A model generated the notes under the pieces. The model had not been told where the DNA came from. It was given only the letters and a program-made list of their open reading frames with translations, and did no database searches. From Impatiens glandulifera (lineage: Eukaryota; Streptophyta; Magnoliopsida; Ericales; Balsaminaceae): DNA of 64,000 nucleotides. Location: positions 10,651,721 to 10,715,720 of the forward strand of contig NC_061869.1 in the NCBI RefSeq assembly GCF_907164915.1, in the 5' to 3' direction. Positions 11,834 through 27,178 of this stretch are shown one piece after another (the first letter of the stretch is position 1; the number at the start of each line of letters is the position of its first letter). The position numbers were made by a program, and so were the translations under genes.

Positions 11834-12325
11834 AGTTCTCACTTTCCTGTTCATAAAAAACAACATAAGTAAAGATTTAAGAACATACAGATTGATTCTA
11901 CACAAGGAAATCATACAAAATTGATTGCTAACATCCTATTAAGAACAATCCTACATTGCAGTAGAAGAAAAACTAACTGTTAGCATCAATAACAATGTCA
12001 ATTTTCAAAAGATATGGCAAAACCTAATGTTGGCAGGTCTGGATCGATCAAGAATTAGGGTTCTAACTTCTAACCACATAGTATTCTGTATTTCAAAGGA
12101 TTTGCCCTTTCCTATGGTAATCAGATAGGATTTTGATCAAATCAAAACCGCGAATGTTCAGATTAAGATAAACAGAACTGTATTGTTATCAGAAACAGAT
12201 GATTACAGGTGAAACACAAACCCTAGTATTGGAAAACTAAGCTTAATCACTAAAAAGAAAGAAGAAAAAGTTGCATCAATCAATCAATCAATCAATGATA
12301 ACGAGAGAAATTCTCTGGCGCTTAC

Positions 12326-12480
12326 CGTCGACGGCTAAAAGTGCGTCTGCGTTCGTCGGTGCTGGTGGAGAAATCGCCGGAGAGGAGAAGAAGATAAAGA
12401 AGAAGGGTAGGAATAGGAATGGATCGGATCGGATCGTTCCGCCCGTTTTAGTTCGGATCCATTCGTAGAATCCGCGAGAA
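12326..12480 (-). promoter_or_regulatory. 5' leader exon of the DIB1/YLS8 gene
   Basis: On the minus strand, GC-rich leader sequence ends in a splice donor (CGACG|GTAAGCGCC at 12326/12325). It is joined over about 480 bp to the short leader 11846-11834 just before the ATG. The right limit is a guess. A leader intron is common in plant housekeeping genes. Confidence 0.6.
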
Positions 12481-12836
12481 AATATTGGTGTAGAAAATCT
12501 TCCCACGTCACTACTTTTTTTATAAACCACAAAAATAATAATAATAATAATTTTTTTATAAAAATGATATATTTTTTATCTTTTTAATTTAAATACTTTT
12601 TAATATTATTTTTTCAGTTTTTTTTAAAATAATTTAATTTTATAGAATTTTATTTAATAATAATGCTATAATATTTTTTATATAAAAATTTATAATTATG
12701 ATAATATTATAAATTAAAATAATAAATATTTATAATTATTAAAAACATGTTACAATATAATAAAGTTAACAAAGGATATATTTAAATTTATTTGTTAGTA
12801 CATAAAAACAAAAATCTAACACTATCTATTTAAAAA

Positions 12837-13206
12837 GGAAAAATTTGACGAAATGATCCTAAAAATATCTTTAAATGCGCTAGTGATACCACATAAATTA
12901 AATTGTGCAAATTATCATTTCAAAATATTCTGACGAAATTATTCGTCTCACGCGAAAGGCAGGATTGTCACGCGAAAGGGTAAGATCGTCGCGCGAAGGG
13001 CATGATCGTCACGCAAAGTGCACGATCATTCTGGACTTTTCACATGTCTTCCCTTCGCGTGACGATCCTTTCATTTGCGTGACGATCCTCCCCTTCGCGT
13101 TACGCGAAAGAGGTATTTTTATAAAATAAAAAAAAAAATTAAAAAAATTAAAAAAAAAAATCACCAGCACATTTAACCCCTTTTAAGGTCATTTCGTCAA
13201 ATTTCC
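12837..13206. mobile_element. MITE with about 20-bp terminal inverted repeats
   Basis: The left end is GGAAAAATTTGACGAAATGA. The right end, read in reverse, is GGAAATTTGACGAAATGAC. The ends are nearly identical apart from a 2-base indel. Both sides are flanked by TTTAAA-like sequence, so the target duplication cannot be fixed. The interior (12935-13105) has repeated ACGCGAAAGG and CGATCGTC motifs in both orientations, able to form a hairpin. There is no coding capacity. The superfamily is uncertain. Confidence 0.65.
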
Positions 13207-14337
13207 TTTAAAAGTTATCTGAAAATTTAGAAAAATACTATACAAACTAAATTAATTTATAATATAAATAGTCTAGTAAATTAAATATTTATTTTAATAT
13301 ATACAAAACAATAAAAGTAAAATACATTCATTATATTAATGTTGACACGTAGATTAAAATTATATGGGTGACACTACAATTTTATTGTTTGGGGGTGGGG
13401 GAGTAGCTTGGCCGACCAGGTTGGATATCACGGCACCTATGTAATTTTATCTAAAATAATATGTATAATAATAATAATAATACGAGCTCATTCATATGTA
13501 ACGTAACAGTACTCTTATTTTCCTTGTAAAAATGCTATATGTATTTATGGATTTAACATTACCGCAGCAAAATGAGATCAAAACTAAGGAAAACCACTTA
13601 TTCGACTTCAAAAACTTGTTCGACGAATAAAAAAAATATTGTAAACTTAATTTCAACACCAAAGGTGAATCATCAAATATTTCGATTCAAAAACATCCAA
13701 GACCATTCAATTCAAAAGGAGGTTCAAAAAGATAATAACTTATTTGACTTCAACGACTATTTGACGGATAAAAATAAGTTCGTAAACCTAACTTCATCAA
13801 CGAACATGAATCATCAAACAATTCAATTCAAAAACATCCAAGCTACGAATAAAGAAACTATAATGGATTATAAGATGTTCTAAGATTGATTCAAAATATT
13901 GAATAAGAAAAAAAAAAAGTTGTTGGAAAAACCAAATAAGTCTTCTAACTATAATTAATATTTTCGTTTTCTTTGAATAAGCAAAATGTTTTTAACCATA
14001 CTGCAAGTAAGTCTATCGAATATTCGTTTTCTTTCTAATATATCAGATTTAAAACATGCCAGACTTTCAACATAATTGTTCAATCTTTGAATAACTTTTT
14101 ATTTTGACTGTGCTCGACAAACCAATTGCCAAATATTAGATCGAATTGTTCGAAGTCTCTATTAAAATCAGTTGAATGTGGTAATTAAATCGATCCATAA
14201 TAATAAAAATGCTGAACAATAATTATAAACTCCCAAAATATAACATGATGGTTTGGTCGGTCGGTGTTTCAGTATAGCAAATAAGGAACTGATAACCAAA
14301 TCGGAAGCTGAACAAACCAATTTAATAGTATCGGGAA

Positions 14338-14398
<61 letters not shown>

Positions 14399-14975
14399 AA
14401 ATTATGGAGAACTAGCATAACACTCCACGACCATAATTCACTATTACATTTAATGACTTTTGATATGAATTGAATCCCCGTAACATTTTAGTCCATTAGA
14501 TCAACTCTTTCTATCGGACACTATAGCGGGGTGATGTTAGAAGAATCTCTACCAATATTCTAGGCAGTAGTAAAAATTGTCATTGCCCCGGTTTGATAAA
14601 CAACGCTGAAAAGATTCTGTCATATGATAATATGATAACTGATCATCTACATATATGGTCAAAATAATGAGAAACTCATAAAAAAAACAAGTGATGATAC
14701 TTGTAGGAGGTCCTTCAAAAGAAAAATCAATTCAAATAACTCATTATTGAACAAATAAGAAATAATTCAGATATAGTAACTTCGTCCCCTTTAATGTTAA
14801 GAAGAGGATGAACACAAACTCGAAAAATATAACCAAAACAATCGGTAGATATGAGTAGTAAACGACCTACCAAAAGATGTGAGTATTATTAAAATTATAA
14901 AAATTTAAGACGAAAAATTTGATCCGACTAAACATAACGTCATATCAAACAAAATATAAAAATTACTAAATTCAC
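13207..14975. other. Intergenic DNA with (TA)n microsatellite
   Basis: AT-rich sequence with no recognisable gene. A 103-codon open frame at 13572-13883 consists of internally repetitive F-K-N-I-Q type segments (about 190-bp imperfect duplication) and has no known domain. An uninterrupted (TA)n of about 55 bp lies at 14341-14395. Confidence 0.55.
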
Positions 14976-15626
14976 TAATAAAAAACCCATTAATAGTAAC
15001 AAAAAATAGTAACAGTTTGTTCAGCTGTTGATATTAAAAGTGTAATACCAACAGTTTTAATACCAACAGTTTTAAAAACTGTTGATATAAAGGGGGTAAA
15101 TATCAATCGCTCTTAAAATGGTTGATATTAACTCATCTATATTAACGGAATTTTAAAACGATTGATATTAACCACTTTATATCAAATCGTTAATATTGAC
15201 CATATCTATATCAACCACATTAAAAATCGTTGATATAGAGGGGGCAATATCAACATTTTTTGAAACGGTTGATATATATAACACATCAATATTCAACGTT
15301 TTTTGAAACGGTTGATATAAATGAAATCAATATCAACCGTTTTAAAAACCATTGATATTGAAGGGATATATAGGAGACAATATCAATCGTTATTAAAATA
15401 GTTAGATATTGAATATTTTTATATTTTTTTTTAAATTATAAATTTAGTTAATAATTTATAAATTCTATATTCATACCAAAAAATGTATTATTAAATTTAA
15501 ATTATATTAATATTTATTTTGATATATGATAATATATTTTAAATTTAAAAATATTATATAAATTTATATATTATTTAATTAAATAATATATATAATTAAA
15601 TTTGAAATTTAATAAAGAATATAAAT

Positions 15627-15662
<36 letters not shown>

Positions 15663-15815
15663 AGTAATAACAATCGAAAAAATGACTGATATTTCATATT
15701 TGAGTAATGTCTACGGAGATTCTGTCAACGGATGTCAACCACTTTTTAAAATGTTGTTATTACTCCATACTAACTATAAAAATTCAATATAATATTAACT
15801 TTTTTTTACTATTGT
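14976..15815. mobile_element. Degenerate CACTA-type non-autonomous element
   Basis: The left end CACTAATAAAAAACCC (14976) fits a CACTA terminus. Inside (15015-15400) are about ten imperfect copies of a palindromic motif near ATCAACCGTTTTAAAA and its reverse complement, the arrangement expected of subterminal transposase-binding repeats. A possible right end, TTTTTTTTACTATTG, lies near 15800-15815. It is imperfect and a 3-bp target duplication is not clear. No coding region remains. Confidence 0.5.
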
Positions 15816-16429
15816 TCTTCGAACTTAAAAAAAAATAAGGAAGAATTAATATATTTATTGGTTGAACTCTTATACAAAATATATATATATATGGTTGGTT
15901 TTAAATGTAACGGTATTCATATAATAAAAAACAAAATATTATTATGAATCCTTATAAAATTCATTGATTCAAAATCAAAGATTTTATAATTAAAAAAAAA
16001 TCAAATTCAATCTCAAAATTTAATTAGATACCAATAGTATCCATGTACTAAAAAACAAATTATTATATATATATATTCAAAATTAAAATCAAAAGAACTT
16101 AAATTATAACTTTTTTTTTTATTCTCAAAATTAGAAACGATAATTATAGTATTTATCAATGATGTTGGTTTAATAGGATGTATATTTGTTAAAACACCAA
16201 TGATCATTGGTATAGAGATATCAAACTACATGAAAAATTGTCGAAATTTATTATGAACCGAATAAGTCGAGAAAATTTTCAGAAACATAGTTATATCTAA
16301 ATTAGAGCAAGCATAATATAGCATATGTTGTACAACAATAATCTCAATTAATGAATTATCTAACATTTATTAAGAAGTTGTACTCCATATTGTGAGTATT
16401 TAAAAGGTATATTATCTAAAGTTGGGTGT

Positions 16430-17110
16430 TAAACCGGTTAATCGATTTCTGTTAAGTCCAGTTTTACCTCTTATTTTACAAATCGGTTAATCAACCAATA
16501 TTGATATCGGTTTTACCGGTTCAAGTTCTACTAGCTCCGATTGGTTAACCAGTTTTAACCGAAAATTGATAATTTAATTTTTTAAATTAAATATTAAAAT
16601 TATTAAATAATTTTTATTCAAAATCCTTGTTTAAGCCGTATTATTATGTTATTATTTTTTTATATGATATAGAATATTATAATAATGTTATAATATAATA
16701 TATTATAATAATATTTCATCCCTATATTATAAATATGTTATAATATATTATATTAATATAACAATCTAATATATTTTAAAAAGTTTTTATTTGTAAACTA
16801 ATATTTATATAAATTATATATTTAAAAAAATAAATACAAATTAGAATTTAAAATTAAAAAATAGCTAATACATATATTGATTATTAAATATTATTTATAA
16901 TATATCTAATACTTACACACAAAAAAAAAAAATATATATATATATATATAAATAATAAAATATAAATAATTAATTAATCAATTACCGATTTAGCAATTAA
17001 ACTGCTAAAAAAATAGTTCAATCGAAAATAAAATTGTTTAACCGGTAAAATATCGGTTAACCAAAACCGTTTAACCAATAAAACGGTAAGTTATTCATTC
17101 GGTTATCAGA
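16430..17110. repeat. AACCGGTT-rich degenerate repeat (MITE-like)
   Basis: Both ends of this 0.7-kb AT-rich stretch are dense in TTAACCGGTT, CCGGTTAA and ATCGGTT motifs in opposite orientations (16435-16565 and 16980-17105). This suggests an old inverted-repeat element. Exact termini and target duplication are not visible. Confidence 0.4.
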
Positions 17111-17211
17111 TTTTTTAGTTTTTGAAAAGTCATTTAGACTTTTTAATTTTTTGAAAATATGAAATTGAGATAAATATTTATTTTTATGTTATATAATGTA
17201 TTTTAGTTACT

Positions 17212-17262
17212 AATATATATAAATATATATAAATATATATAAATATATATAAATATATATGA
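17212..17262. repeat. AAATATATAT tandem repeat
   Basis: About five copies of a 10-bp unit AAATATATAT in a row. Simple low-complexity sequence. Confidence 0.8.
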
Positions 17263-17628
17263 CATTATTTCCATTACTAAAATTTCATTTCTTATTTAAT
17301 ATATAAATAAGAAGTATTCTTATTTTACTTATAAATACCTTGTATAGAAAAGTATGAATTTAATAAGAAACTAGAGAATTTCATTGTGTTAGAAGATTTT
17401 TGTTACACAAAGAATGTTTGATTGTGTTCAAGATTATCTTTTTCATAAGAAAAATTATGACCATGAAAAGTAAAATATTTGAATTAGAAGGTTTGAAAAA
17501 CTCAAAATGAGCATATTCAAAGTTAGAGAAAAGAACAACTAAAGATTGAAATTGAAACTTAAATAGCAAAAAGTCTAAGAATTCATTTTAGTCAACTAGA
17601 ACTATAATAGTTTTATAAATTTCAAAAT

Positions 17629-17710
17629 GTGGTCGTGCCGGAGTGGTTATCGGGCATGACTAGAAATCATGTGGGCTTTGCCCGCGCAGGTTCGAATCCT
17701 GCCGACCACG
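17629..17710 (+). tRNA. tRNA-Ser (anticodon AGA)
   Basis: An 82-nt sequence folds as a class II tRNA. The acceptor stem GTGGTCG pairs with CGACCAC with a G discriminator, and the D-arm box A is TGCCGGAGTGGT. The anticodon AGA is at 17662-17664, followed by a long variable arm (TGGGCTTTGCCC) and box B GGTTCGAATCC. It differs from the Arabidopsis tRNA-Ser(AGA) I remember only by a compensated pair in the acceptor stem. No intron is present. A CAA motif at 17623-17625 upstream and a T-run downstream are the usual plant Pol III signals. Confidence 0.97.
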
Positions 17711-18184
17711 TTTAATTTAAATTTTTCCAAAATTTTAGTTTAAACTTGTAACTATAATAATGAAAATTTTATGTAACTATTTTTATTTATTATGTTATGA
17801 TTTACCAAAAACTTGTTTTCAGCTTTTATATGATTTCATTTACATTTATGATGAATCAAGAAAGTTATATATATTTTATTTTTATTTCCTATCAACAAAA
17901 TATATTATGTAAAATGAATAATATTAATAATTTTATATATCTTATTGGATTCATACAAGTTAATATTTCTTTTATTGGAAAAAATAAATTCACTTAAAAA
18001 TATTATAACCATACTATCAATATACGTACATTGAAAAAAAGATTCATTAAAGATATTCTAATTGAACATTACTATATATAAATATATTAACCTATTTAAA
18101 TCTTCCAAAGCTCAATACAATCAAGCCATACACATAGAATTTCCATCAATAAAAAAGAAGAAAAAAGAATAGTTCAAAGTAGTT

Positions 18185-19161
18185 ATGTCTTTTCGAATAA
18201 AACTAGTATTTTCGATTTTCGTTCTCTCTTCATTCGTGTTTAATGTATCAGCAATTCATAGTGAAGCCACTTGGTATGGATCTCCCGATGGTGCAGGGAG
18301 CGACGGTAATAAATCCATGTTTTATTTTTTTCACTAAGTAAAATTGTTTCATGTTTCAAATTTTGGGCATATAATAGTTTTATCACATAATTTATAATGC
18401 ACAGGTGGAGCGTGTGGATTTTGTGACGCTGTTGAATCGATATATGGAAAATATATAACCGCAGTTGGTAACGGCCTATATAAAGGTGGCAAAGGATGCG
18501 GCGCATGTTATGAGGTTAATTTTTATCGAGTTAAATAAATTAAGTGCGAATGTTTATAAGAGATTGATTTCTTTTTTTCAATATTTACACAGGTGAAATG
18601 CTTGTCACATTCAGCATGCTCTGGAAATTCAATAAATGTGGTTGTTTCTGATCAATGTCCAGGGTGTGATCCTTATCAATTTGATCTTAGTGGTACTTCT
18701 TTTGGAGCCCTTGCATCTAATGGGTCTTCCAATCAACTCCGCGGTGCTGGTCGCATTCAAATCGAATACCAAAAGTATTTAATAATAATAATAAAGTAAC
18801 ATATAAAATCATGAAAATTTTATTAATTATATATAATTGTGTGTGTAGGGTTCCATGCAAATATAATGGGGAAACAATAAAATTTGTAGTGGATAATGGA
18901 TCGAATCCATATTATATAGCGGTAAATATTATGGAAGTAGGTGGAGACGGTGACCTAGAAAATGTGGAGATTCAACAAGGGTCCAACCCGTTTATGGCTG
19001 CCCGTTTGGTTTTTGGAGCCACATGGGGCGTCAACTCATTCATGCCTGGTCCATTGTCGATTCGACTCACCACAAGTTCGGGAAAGTCTATTGTTGCTCA
19101 AAATGTTATCCCGAAAGGTTGGCAGTCGGGCACGAAGTATAGTTCTAATGTGCAATTTTAA
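18185..19161 (+). CDS. Beta-expansin (EXPB family)
   Basis: Four exons with GT-AG introns: 18185-18305, 18405-18514, 18593-18774 and 18849-19161, giving 241 residues. An N-terminal signal peptide of about 23 residues targets the cell wall. The double-psi beta-barrel (GH45-like) domain follows: ATWYGSPDGAGSDG, GGACGF, GGKGCGACYE, VVVSDQCPGC. The C-terminal grass-pollen-allergen-like carbohydrate-binding domain contains VPCKY, GSNPYYIAV, GDGDL, PLSIRLTTSSGKS and the final YSSNVQF. Expansins loosen walls without hydrolysis. The usual HFD motif is QFD here (18677-18685). The protein is slightly short for the family and lacks an N-terminal extension. A leader with TATATAAAT lies near 18074. Confidence 0.93.
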
Positions 19162-19386
19162 AAGATAGTTTCAACATTATAAATATTTTTTAACTATTTT
19201 AACAAGGAATATTGTTCTATAATTGGACATTACAATAAATATGATGGTTTAGTAAGAACAACTACTTTTTTACAGTTTTATTTATTTATTAGTATTATTT
19301 TTTGGATTGGATTAGATTGGATTTACTTATATATACTAAGTGAATATTCATTTGGAATCAAATTAGGTTAAAAATGTTCTAATTAA

Positions 19387-19562
19387 GTACTACTATAGTT
19401 ATACATTTTAAAATAGTAATTCAATATTCGTCCTTAATTGTTGGATAATTAAAAAATATAGTACTACTATATTTTAAAAATAGTAGTACTACTATAGTTA
19501 TACATTTTAAAATAGTAACTCAATATTCGCCCTTAATTGTTGGATAATTAAAAAATATAGTA
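19387..19562. repeat. 99-bp tandem duplication downstream of the expansin
   Basis: GTACTACTATAGTTATAC starts at 19387 and again at 19486, and the following 75 bases match with only a couple of differences. The junction contains the same unit in inverted form (TAGTAGTACTACTA). Confidence 0.85.
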
Positions 19563-21726
19563 TCATTCAAAAAAATAAAAATATTTATAAAGAAAAGGAT
19601 GAAAAAATAATTCAAGTACAAATTGTAGGATATATAGATTAAAAAGAAATTTCACTAATTGGAAAAAGGAAAGTACAATTGCATTTTGAAATAAATAACT
19701 AGTACATGTTCAATTAAAAAAAAAATACAATTAAAGATGTTTGGACGTGAAATCAAATATACCAAGGTCATCCTTAATATGTGATTTTTGTGCTCATACA
19801 AAGTAAAATAAAGTATGATGTTTGGTTCATGGGTATAATTTCAGAATATTAATTAGAATATCGGTTACTAATAAATTATTCTTTCCTCTCTAAATTGGAA
19901 AAATGAATCACATTATATATAAGAAAAGTTAAATATGAATAATTTTTAATAAAACATGTTATTAAAAATGTTATAATATATGTTATTAAGTAAAGTAATA
20001 TTTAATTTGAATGTGTTTATTATGTTTGATTCATACTTTTTTATTTTTTATTTGTAATTTTTTTATATTTTATTAAATGATGACATACTTAAATATTTTG
20101 TACATTTTAAAATGACTATTATGTAAAAAAATAATAATATTTTATAATTTTAATTAAATAAAATAATAAAAAATAAAATATTAATATTCAATTTTAAAAT
20201 AATAGTAATAATTTCTATGTAATCAATTAGACATTATCTATAATAATTAAATACTGCATCAATCATATCTATTCTCAAATTTCACATATATCAATTATAA
20301 TCATATACATATTCTCTTTCCATTAATAAATTTATTATTTTATGGTTGAGAATCAACTTAATAGATTTGTCAATTTTTAAATATTTGACTTTTATTAAAT
20401 TTGAATTTGAAAAAAATTATATATCTATAACATATTGTTAAATATTTTATTCTAATATTAATTTAAAAAATATAATATTTTTAAATTTACATATTCATAT
20501 ATTTTTAATAACATTTTTCAATTTAAACCGTATATATTCAATAACATTTTTCGTCTAAATTTAAAGTTTAGTTATAATTTTTTATTTTGTTTAAAAGAAA
20601 AATCAACTCATCTCCACAAATTAAACCTATAGTCAAACTAGATGTTCGAACTCAAAACATTAATGAGGCTAAGATATAACATATTATTATAATGTCCATT
20701 CATAATAATAATAATTATTATTATTATAATTATAATTGACTCAAGACCCATAAAAATATTATTAACTAAATATAAAAACAAGTTGATAATGTATTTTAAC
20801 GAGAAAATATGAATTAAATTTATATCTCAATATATAAAATATTATTTTATATAAATTTACAACCAGGTGAGTTAATACGAATACTACCGTAATCTTTTTA
20901 TCCATATCATATATTGTATCGAAAATTTCTCTATAGGAAAAAATATATCATTATCGTACCGTTATTTTAGTGTGATACAAATAACATATCGATTCTACCG
21001 AATATTAATGGTATATTATGATTTCGGTACGATATTGATATTACACCATTAATACCGAATAATATTAAAATTAAATTATATTTTGATTTAATTTTTAAAA
21101 TTTAAGTTTTTATAATTAAATTAACATCAAAAATAAAATAAATATATTAAAGTTAGAGAACAAAATAAATATTTTAGATTTAAGGTTTATATTTGTTAAA
21201 ATATTAAGATTGATTTTATTGAAAAAAATGAGTAAATCTAATTTTTAAAATAAAATGAAATTATTTATATGTATTATATATTTTTAATTTATAAATATTA
21301 TTTTTGTATATCAAAAAAAAAATCAAATATTTTTTGTACAGTAATTTCAATATATAAAAATTATCTGTAAATTTCCTTATTCACAACTTAAAAAAAGAAG
21401 GTATATTCTTGACTAGAAAATATCTAATGAATGTAGAAAATAAATACTTTGAATAAAGAACAGTAATGCTCTGTTTGTCTAAATAAATTAACAATTTGTC
21501 ATATTTTTAACAACTAACAATAAGATTGAATTGTTTAGACAATGACATGTTTCACCTAAAATCTTTTTAAGAAAATTTTGAACTTTGAATAAAAGATTGA
21601 AAATTTTGCACAGGCATGATGCACCTTAAGTAGGATAGATTTAATACCATTTCAATTAATACTCTAAAATACTGAATCAATATACACAAATCATAACCAA
21701 CACAAAAGATAATTTAACAAGGCAAT
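19563..21726. other. AT-rich intergenic DNA
   Basis: No gene is visible. At 20880-21070 motifs such as ATACCGAAT, GGTACGAT and ATCGTACCG recur in both orientations, suggesting an old inverted-repeat element without clear ends. Confidence 0.5.
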
Positions 21727-21826
21727 CACTCAATTAGGCTGCAGAGACAAAACAACAAGTCTTTCAGACAAAATATTAAAGGACAGATAGACATGAAACA
21801 ACCAGGCACATAGGTTTTTTACTGTT

Positions 21827-25155
<3,329 letters not shown>

Positions 25156-25365
25156 CACAATTCTCACACCCACCACTAACAAACAAATACACGAACTTTA
25201 ATCAAAGGGTATCTCCTACTCAACAAAAGAACTAGTGTTCATACCAAATTGTGACACAGATCTTGTACTTTATCATATAATAGTATCAAATAAGAAACCC
25301 TTTGATGAATTCTACAGAAGATTGAATAGAACAGCTAAAAAGGAAAATCAAATTAGGGATACCTG

Positions 25366-25450
25366 AAAAGGAGGAGACTTCAGGGAAATGGAGAGACTGA
25401 AAATGAATAGAGAGAAGATGAAGTGATGGTGGGTGAGAGTGAAAATTAAT
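25366..25450 (-). promoter_or_regulatory. Probable 5' leader exon of the E2 gene
   Basis: On the minus strand, CT-rich sequence (CACTCTCACCCACC then CTCTCTATTC) ends at a good donor (TTTTCAG|GTATCCC at 25366/25365). The matching acceptor would lie shortly before the ATG at 25155. This would make a leader intron of about 200 bp, as is usual in plant E2 genes. The transcription start is not defined. Confidence 0.5.
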
Positions 25451-25455
25451 AAAGA

Positions 25456-26929
25456 AAAGAAGATACAAAGAAAAATGTATTTTATATGAAACACAAAATT
25501 ATTATTTAATTTTGACACTCGTCAGCTAGATTTCTAGAATTTTCTTATACTTATTTGATTTGGGTTATTTGATTTTATAAACTATTAAAATATTTTTTAT
25601 ATTTAATATGAAATTTACATATCAAATTTATTTATTTCAATTCATTAGTTAAACTTAAAATATTTAATTTATTTGAATTGTTTATAATGAGTTCGATTAA
25701 TATTTAGTTTAGTCCAATTTATTTGTTATACAGACATGTACATTTAATTTTATTTATTTTGTATAATTTATTATAAAATTATTGTATTAATCAAACATGG
25801 GCATAATCATAGCCAATTAAGGCAGCCCACCAAAGACCAAGCTTTGAAGAAGAATGTCAATTTTATTATTTAATCGTATATTATTGAACTAATTTTTGTT
25901 TATTCATACAATTGTAGTTGAGCTTAATGTTATCTATGTCACTGTTGGACAAAACATTCAAGCCCGTTAAGTTTTCTATTAAAAATGAGATGATATGTGT
26001 GATTGATATGTCATATTATTTTAAAATTAATATATATTATATATTTATTTAAAATTCTAAATAACAAAATCTTTACCTTTTGAGAGACATTAATAATTTA
26101 CTTCTTTTACATGTTGCCATAATTCACTAAGCCCAATATTCTTGTTCTCTAAAGGATTCGATTTTTCTAAGGAATTTATGAGGAATTGGAGTAGTGGTTT
26201 TATAGCGGGTTCGATAAGTTCGAGTCGAAAGGAACCGACGAAAGACGAGTAAGAGTTGGCGAGAGCATTGAGGGCAATGGGAGAGGATATTACGAGAGAT
26301 GTTTGGATATTTCTCATTGCATAACCTTGAAGCCTCATCGTGTCAAATCTCAAATCCTACCACGACGAACCTTGATGTTTAGCCGAGCCCCATTGCGTCA
26401 AATCTCAAAACCCTACCACGACGAACCTTGACATTTAGCCGAGTCTCGAGACCACAACTCTGTCTTCTTACTTCGACCACTCTCAAACAAAGTTCACAAT
26501 GAACGATGATGACAGGTATTGAAGTTTACAAATCTTCTTCTTCTGTTTTTTTTTTAACTATGATGACATTTTTCCCTTTGGAAGAGAAATTACAATCCAA
26601 TGGTTAAGTTTTGAAGACTCTATGTTGAAGGTTTATTTCTGAATTATTATTCTTGCTCTCTTCTTAAATACTTCCTTATCCCACTTCAAGTGAATAATTT
26701 TGATAAAAACACCATATATTTTGGTCAAAGAAATTACATAAAGTGGGACAGATGGAGTATGTTCTAGATCTCAAAACTTGTTGGAGACTGTTTGACCTTC
26801 CTAATTGACCTACATCTATTTTTTCATATCTTTCTTCATAATTTAATGTCTTCCATGAAATCTGAAACTCTAAGAGATAATAATCTTTATATGCATATTA
26901 AGAAATTTGTATCAATCACATGTGGGAAG
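25456..26929. other. Intergenic DNA; unrecognised 87-codon frame
   Basis: Mostly AT-rich. A minus-strand open frame at 26353-26090 reads SSPIALNALANSYSSFVGSF then LIEPAIKPLLQFLINSLEK, helical and protein-like but matching no family I can name. It may be a gene fragment. Just upstream of it (26342-26445) is a 55-bp direct repeat, described separately. No other gene is seen. Confidence 0.4.
26342..26445. repeat. 55-bp tandem duplication
   Basis: GTCAAATCTCAAATCCTACC (26342) recurs as GTCAAATCTCAAAACCCTAC at 26397. Both copies continue through CACGACGAACCTTGA and TTTAGCCGAG. Confidence 0.8.
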
Positions 26930-27178
26930 TAGGGATGAGCAAACAGGTAAAACCAATCATTTTGTCCGATTCGTATGAAATTCAAACTAAATTTATCCAA
27001 TCCGTAATCCAAACCATTTTACTAATTAATACGGATCGAATATGGATTGAATTGAATATGGTTTGGACAATCCAAACTAAAAAATATTTATATATGTAAA
27101 TGTTAACTTGAAATTATTCAATAATTTTAAATTAATTGGATTATTCAAATTTAATCCGAAACAAACTCAATCCGAATT

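Noticed and set aside
17797..17997. 66-codon frame downstream of the tRNA
   Set aside because: Very AT-rich (Ile/Phe/Asn/Tyr) with no start context or homologue; typical chance frame.
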